NCBI GenBank assembly: GCA_937928755.1
Contig: CALEZI010000201.1
Coordinates: 1 to 36,090, forward strand
DNA: 36,090 bases
Reading direction: 5' to 3'
Source of the DNA: an uncultured Rhodanobacteraceae bacterium
GTDB lineage: Bacteria > Pseudomonadota > Gammaproteobacteria > Xanthomonadales > SZUA-5
Part shown: in pieces, positions 32,758-36,090 of the stretch
Layout of the letters: each line of letters opens with the position of its first letter
Numbering within the stretch: position 1 is the stretch's first letter
Translations under genes and position numbers: made by a program
The notes under the pieces: generated by a model
The model's input: only the letters and a program-made list of their open reading frames with translations
What the model was told of the DNA's origin: nothing
Databases searched by the model: none

Positions 32758-33810
32758 TCAATCGTTGGCGAACAAGTCCGGCCCGTATTCGTCGATCAGT
32801 TCCAGGGCGCGGCCGCCGCCGCGGGCGACGCAGGTGAGCGGATCGTCGGCGATGTGCACGTGCAGGCCGGTCACTTCGGAAATCAGCTTGTCGATGTCGC
32901 GCAGCAGTGCGCCGCCGCCGGTAAGCACGATGCCACGTTCGGCGACGTCCGAGCACAATTCCGGTGGCGTCTGTTCGAGCGCGATCTTGACCGCGCTGCA
33001 GATGCCCGACAGCGGTTCGTGCAGGGCTTCCAGCATCTCGTTGGAATTGATCGTGATGTTGCGCGGCACGCCCTCGGCCAGGTTGCGACCGGAGACTTCC
33101 AGCTCGCGAACTTCGGAGGACGGATAGGCGCAGCCGACTTCGATCTTGATGCGCTCGGCGGTTGCTTCGCCGATCAGCGTGCCGTGGTTGCGGCGCACGT
33201 AGTTGATGATGGCTTCGTCGAACTTGTCGCCGCCGATGCGCGCCGAGTTGCTGTAGACGATACCGTTCAGCGAAATCACCGCGACTTCGGAAGTGCCGCC
33301 GCCGATGTCGATGACCATCGCACCGCGCGCCTCGTGAATCGGGATGCCGGCGCCGATCGCCGCCGCCATCGGCTCTTCGATCAGGAACACGTCGCGCGCA
33401 CCGGCGGCTTCGGCCGAATCGCGGATCGCACGGCGCTCGACCTGGGTCGAACCGCACGGCACGCACACCAGTACGCGCGGGCTCGGGCGGAACAGGCGAT
33501 TCGGATGCACCTTGCGGATGAAGTGCTTGAGCATCGCCTCGGTCATGGTGAAGTCGGCGATCACGCCGTCCTTCAGCGGGCGCACGGTCATGATGTTGCC
33601 GGGCGTGCGCCCGAGCATGCGTTTGGCCTCGGCGCCGACCGCCGCCACCGAGCGCGGGCCGCCGGGTCCGCGATCCTGGCGGATCGACACCACCGAGGGT
33701 TCATTCAACACGATGCCCTGGCCACGCACGTACACCAGGGTGTTCGCGGTACCCAGGTCGATGGACAAATCGGTCGAGAACAGACCGCGAAGTTGCTTGA
33801 AACCGAACAT
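32758..33810 (-). CDS. mreB: Actin-like rod shape protein MreB
   Basis: A 350-residue bacterial actin that forms membrane-bound filaments guiding the elongasome. Signatures are phosphate-1 'DLSIDLGTANTLVYV', 'GIVLNEPSVVSI', 'RPLKDGVIADF', connect-1/phosphate-2 'GAMVIDIGGGTSEVAVISL', 'IEEPMAAAIGAG', 'VGCAYPS' and the adenosine motif 'GIVLTGGGALLRDID'. The open frame extends to 33915, but the ATG at 33810 (MFGFKQLRGLFSTDLSIDLG) is the family start. It is the first gene of the mreB-mreC-mreD-mrdA-rodA series. The 205 bases upstream to the DUF3106 gene hold no repeat and probably the promoter, but I see no hexamers good enough to name. Confidence 0.97.
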   Translation of the reverse strand: MFGFKQLRGLFSTDLSIDLGTANTLVYVRGQGIVLNEPSVVSIRQDRGPGGPRSVAAVGAEAKRMLGRTPGNIMTVRPLKDGVIADFTMTEAMLKHFIRKVHPNRLFRPSPRVLVCVPCGSTQVERRAIRDSAEAAGARDVFLIEEPMAAAIGAGIPIHEARGAMVIDIGGGTSEVAVISLNGIVYSNSARIGGDKFDEAIINYVRRNHGTLIGEATAERIKIEVGCAYPSSEVRELEVSGRNLAEGVPRNITINSNEMLEALHEPLSGICSAVKIALEQTPPELCSDVAERGIVLTGGGALLRDIDKLISEVTGLHVHIADDPLTCVARGGGRALELIDEYGPDLFAND

Positions 33811-34015
33811 TGGGGAATAGCCTGATCGATACGGGACGCCGGGGTCGCCGACCCGGGCGGGCAGCCGTCTGGAATTTCGGGGCGCGTCGGCCCTGGCAAT
33901 CGGGCGCGCGAACAAAGACAGAGCTTAGCCCGCGAAATCTATCAAGCGCAGACCCGAGTGAACAAGCTAAAAGCTCGCAAGATGCGGGCATTTGCACGCA
34001 TTTTCGAACTCCGAT

Positions 34016-34753
34016 TCACCTCTCCGCAGGTCGCGCTGGTGCCTCAGGCTGCTGCGCGATCCACGCCCGGCGCAGATCAGGATCCATCGCCAGCAACTCC
34101 TGATGCAAGCGGCGTCGTTCGTCGGGCATGCGTGATTGCATGATCCGCCGCAGCTTCTGGCGCTCGGGCGGCGACAAGGCTTCGACCATCGCGCGCGTCG
34201 CCGCGCGATCCTGTTCCGGTACGCGGTTCCAGAATCGGCGCGCATCCTCTGCCTGCTGGGTGGCGCGCAGTCCGCTCAGGAATCCGCGCCGCTCTTCCGC
34301 GCTCATGCCCTCGAAACGACGTTTGAGGTCCTCGCGTTGCTGCGGCGGCAGATAACGGAAACGCTCGAACTGCCGTTTGAGTTCGCGCTGCTGTTCGGGC
34401 GGCAGTTCGCGAAAGGCTCGATAACGTTGTCGAATCTGTTCGCGGCGGTCAGCAGGCAGGCTCTGCCATTGGGAAAAGCGGTCGGCCGCCGCAGCGCGCT
34501 CGTCGGGCGTCAGCAGCAGCCAGCGGCGAGCTCCGCGCAACAAACGGTCCTGGGTTGGCGCATCGAGGCGTTCCCAGCTGTCGGCATGCGGCGCCAGCAC
34601 ACGTTGCTCGTCCTTGCCAAGATCGTCCCAGACCACCGGTGGAGGCGCCTGGGCCAGCAACGCAGCGCTCGCCGCTGCCAGCAGCAAGACCAGCAGCGCG
34701 CTCAGCCAACGCCGCCGGACCCGGTGTGTGTCAACGAGGACGTTGCGCTTCAT
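34016..34753 (-). CDS. DUF3106 domain protein, exported
   Basis: A 245-residue protein with a basic N-terminus and one hydrophobic segment, 'WLSALLVLLLAAASAALLAQAPPP' in parts, reading as a signal peptide or anchor. The mature part opens with 'VVWDDLGKDEQRVLAPHADSWERL' and then consists of helical repeats of the form 'LP.(E/D)(Q/R)R(E/Q)..(R/K)(Q/R)(F/Y)..(F/L)..LP', the hallmark of DUF3106, ending in an Arg- and Pro-rich tail. It probably lies in the periplasm; its role is unknown, but this family is typical of sigma factor operons like this one. An ATG nine bases upstream (34762) is an alternative start. It overlaps the end of the 94-residue gene by 23 bases. Confidence 0.85.
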   Translation of the reverse strand: MKRNVLVDTHRVRRRWLSALLVLLLAAASAALLAQAPPPVVWDDLGKDEQRVLAPHADSWERLDAPTQDRLLRGARRWLLLTPDERAAAADRFSQWQSLPADRREQIRQRYRAFRELPPEQQRELKRQFERFRYLPPQQREDLKRRFEGMSAEERRGFLSGLRATQQAEDARRFWNRVPEQDRAATRAMVEALSPPERQKLRRIMQSRMPDERRRLHQELLAMDPDLRRAWIAQQPEAPARPAER

Positions 34754-35015
34754 CGCGATCATCGTCCCTGGTGGGTTGGGCAGCGGGCGCAGCATCGTCG
34801 GATTCCCGTTCTTCTGGGTCATGGTGGGTCCAGACGGGTCTGGACGATTCTTCCTGCAGTGCCATCGGGTCGACGAAGTCGCCGTTGGCATCCTCGAATT
34901 CACTCAGGTACAGCAACAGTTCGGCGCTCGGCAGCGGATCGGCTTCCGCCGCCGGAGCCGCATCGCCGACGCCGGCGACCAGCATCAACCATCCAGCGAT
35001 TGCAACTCCAGCCAC
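34731..35015 (-). CDS. Small exported protein of the sigma factor operon
   Basis: A 94-residue protein. The first 20 or so residues are hydrophobic (MAGVAIAGWLMLVAGVGDAA) and may be a weak signal peptide, although without basic residues. The core 'LPSAELLLYLSEFEDANGDFVDP' matches a pattern (LLxFLxxWEDxxGxWVDP) I associate with small proteins found between an anti-sigma-like gene and a DUF3106 gene. The C-terminal half is charged and disordered. A GGAG about six bases before 35015 supports this start, which overlaps the previous gene by 31 bases; an ATG at 34985 sharing a base with that gene's TGA is an alternative. A single REP palindrome lies inside the frame and encodes 'SSRPVWTHH'. Confidence 0.7.
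   Translation of the reverse strand: MAGVAIAGWLMLVAGVGDAAPAAEADPLPSAELLLYLSEFEDANGDFVDPMALQEESSRPVWTHHDPEERESDDAAPAAQPTRDDDRDEAQRPR
34824..34847. repeat. Single GTCCAGAC REP unit inside a coding sequence
   Basis: GTGG head followed by the palindrome GTCCAGACGGGTCTGGAC (34828-34845). It lies in frame within the 94-residue gene and is not paired with a second unit nearby. Confidence 0.85.
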
Positions 35016-35350
35016 GCGTAGAACTCCAGGTTTTCGATCATCTCGAGTTCCTCGCTGCTGGCGAGCAGGTCCAGGTCATCGACCGTCGACGGTGTCGTCG
35101 CCACCGGCAACGCTTGCGTCGGCTCCGGCGTGCGTGTCGTCACGGCCAGCGCCAGCACCGCCGCGATGCTGGCAGCGAGGGCGTAGGGCAACAACGGCAG
35201 GCGTGCCTTGCGCTGGGCCAGGCCTGCGTCGAGCGCCGCCTGGCGCGCACGATTGAGGCGCGACGCAGTCGCCGCGTCGAGGTCGCGCACCTCTTCGTCG
35301 AGTTGGGCGCGCAGCCGATCCAGCCAGCGCGTTTCTTCAGGCGCATTCAT
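34985..35350 (-). CDS. Single-pass membrane protein, probable anti-sigma factor (DUF3619-like)
   Basis: A 121-residue protein with a cytoplasmic N-terminal region 'LDRLRAQLDEEVRDLDAATASRLNRARQAAL' (two pieces), one membrane helix 'LPYALAASIAAVLALAV' at about residues 53-69, a Thr/Pro-rich link and an acidic end 'LDLLASSEELEMIENLEFYAWLE'. This N-in layout directly downstream of an ECF-type sigma gene is that of a small anti-sigma factor; the 'D..TA.RL..AR..AL' pattern is similar to DUF3619. Its ATG overlaps the sigma stop (ATGA at 35347-35350), as expected for a coupled sigma/anti-sigma pair. Direct anti-sigma activity is an inference. Confidence 0.75.
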   Translation of the reverse strand: MNAPEETRWLDRLRAQLDEEVRDLDAATASRLNRARQAALDAGLAQRKARLPLLPYALAASIAAVLALAVTTRTPEPTQALPVATTPSTVDDLDLLASSEELEMIENLEFYAWLELQSLDG

Positions 35351-35910
35351 CGATGATCCTCCAGGCGCCGTTTGAGCGCGTCCATCGCCCGGAACAGGTG
35401 CGTCTTCACGCTGCCTTCCGAGCATCCCATCACCGCTGCGGTCGCGGCCACATCGAGGCCCTCCCACACGCGCAGGAGAAACGCCTGCCGCTGGCGATCG
35501 GGCAGTGCCTTCAGCGCGGCGTCGATCGCGTGAGCGGCTTGCCTGCCGTGCAACTGGTCGAGTGGGCCTGCGCTGACCAGGTCCGCGACCTGCGCCATTG
35601 GGTCGTGGTCGGCGTCCTGGTCGTTGCCGCCCTTGAAGAAAACGCGCCAGCGGCGCCGCACCGATTGTCGCCGGTGATGGTCCTGGATGCGGCTGTCCAG
35701 CACCCGCCAGTAGAGTGGCGCCCAGTCGGCCTCAGGCTTGTCGCCATAACGTTTGACGAACCCGAGCATGCTGTCCTGCACCAATTCCAGCGCGTCATCC
35801 ATGTCGTTCACCGCAAACTGCGCCATGCGCAGCGCGCGCCGTTCGACGCCGCGGAAAAAGCCGTCCAGGCGTTCACGCAGGCACGTGGCGGCGTTGGCGT
35901 GCTCGGTCAT
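35347..35910 (-). CDS. ECF-like RNA polymerase sigma factor
   Basis: A 187-residue sigma-70 family protein from the preferred start at 35910 (MTEHANAAT); in-frame ATGs at 35934 and 35943 give slightly longer versions. Region 2 is 'MDDALELVQDSMLGFVKRY' with 'WAPLYWRVLDSRIQDHHRRQ'. Region 4 is 'ALKALPDRQRQAFLLRVWEGLDVAATAAVMGCSEGSVKTHLFRAMDALKRRL', shown here as one continuous domain with the helix-turn-helix at 'VAATAAVMGCSEGSVKTHL'. It would direct RNA polymerase to a small regulon. It heads the operon with the anti-sigma-like, 94-residue and DUF3106 genes. Target promoters cannot be named. Confidence 0.9.
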   Translation of the reverse strand: MTEHANAATCLRERLDGFFRGVERRALRMAQFAVNDMDDALELVQDSMLGFVKRYGDKPEADWAPLYWRVLDSRIQDHHRRQSVRRRWRVFFKGGNDQDADHDPMAQVADLVSAGPLDQLHGRQAAHAIDAALKALPDRQRQAFLLRVWEGLDVAATAAVMGCSEGSVKTHLFRAMDALKRRLEDHR

Positions 35911-36006
35911 GGTCCTGGCATCGGTGTGTTCCATCACGATCATCGTCGATCCGCTTGCGACTTTCACAGGTGGGTCAACGCGGCCGCATGGATCTGGTTG
36001 ACAGGG

Positions 36007-36033
36007 GAGCGTCCAGACAAGTCTGGACCTACC
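36007..36033. repeat. GTCCAGAC REP unit upstream of the sigma gene
   Basis: The palindrome GTCCAGACAAGTCTGGAC (36011-36028) with the outer head CTACC on the right, facing the next element. Confidence 0.85.
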
Positions 36034-36075
36034 AGGAGCTTGCACCGCTCCTCACTCGCTTCTGATCTTGCTTCT

Positions 36076-36090
36076 GTGGGTCCAGACTTG
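36076..36090. repeat. GTCCAGAC REP unit cut by the window end
   Basis: GTGGGTCCAGACTTG is the left half of another palindrome of the family; the rest lies outside the window. Confidence 0.75.

Overview
The window looks like chromosomal DNA of a high-GC gammaproteobacterium, most likely of the Xanthomonadales/Lysobacterales (Rhodanobacteraceae- or Lysobacter-like). This is inferred from the GC-rich codon use, the thiG-trmB and mreBCD-mrdA-rodA gene orders, a GTAG-headed REP pair like those known from Stenotrophomonas, and the sigma factor/DUF3619-like/DUF3106 cluster. No rRNA, tRNA, CRISPR array, phage or transposase gene was seen.

Layout. 0.1-1.0 kb: ilvE (minus). 1.25-11.7 kb: one giant secreted repeat protein (about 3,490 residues) with an internal IPTL-like segment, six cadherin-like repeats, eleven SbsA/Big_5-like domains and a C-terminal beta-helix-like region. 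11.7-13.6 kb: repeat-rich intergenic DNA, a possible 54-residue ORF, a small membrane protein and a GST-like protein. 13.7-18.7 kb (minus): SDR epimerase, DUF3667, DUF4286 and priA. 19.0-24.4 kb (plus): MATE transporter, thiG, trmB and an SLC13/TrkA-C permease. 24.5-25.5 kb: Rieske ferredoxin, a small membrane protein and a small GNAT. 25.6-27.3 kb (minus): parA-parB. 27.5-33.8 kb (minus): mreB, mreC, mreD, mrdA, rodA and a 65-residue hydrophobic protein. 34.0-35.9 kb (minus): an ECF-like sigma factor, a membrane protein with anti-sigma layout, a small exported protein and a DUF3106 protein.

The housekeeping genes are ordinary. The unusual part is the density of dispersed inverted repeats. 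Two design classes are visible. One is REP/REPIN-like: short palindromes with a GTAG, GTAA or GTGG head, alone or in inverted pairs, in at least five sequence families. The other consists of inverted repeats whose arms are themselves runs of 7- or 9-base units, in three sequence-unrelated families, with unit number varying between copies. These elements sit between co-directional genes, at convergent gene ends where they can supply stop codons, and inside two coding regions (the mrdA tail and a small protein of the sigma operon).

Functionally, mreBCD-mrdA-rodA form the elongation machinery of the cell wall and parAB segregate the chromosome. ThiG makes the thiamine thiazole, but the usual thiS partner is missing from its normal place and a repeat element lies there instead. 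The giant protein is probably a surface or extracellular adhesin-like protein.
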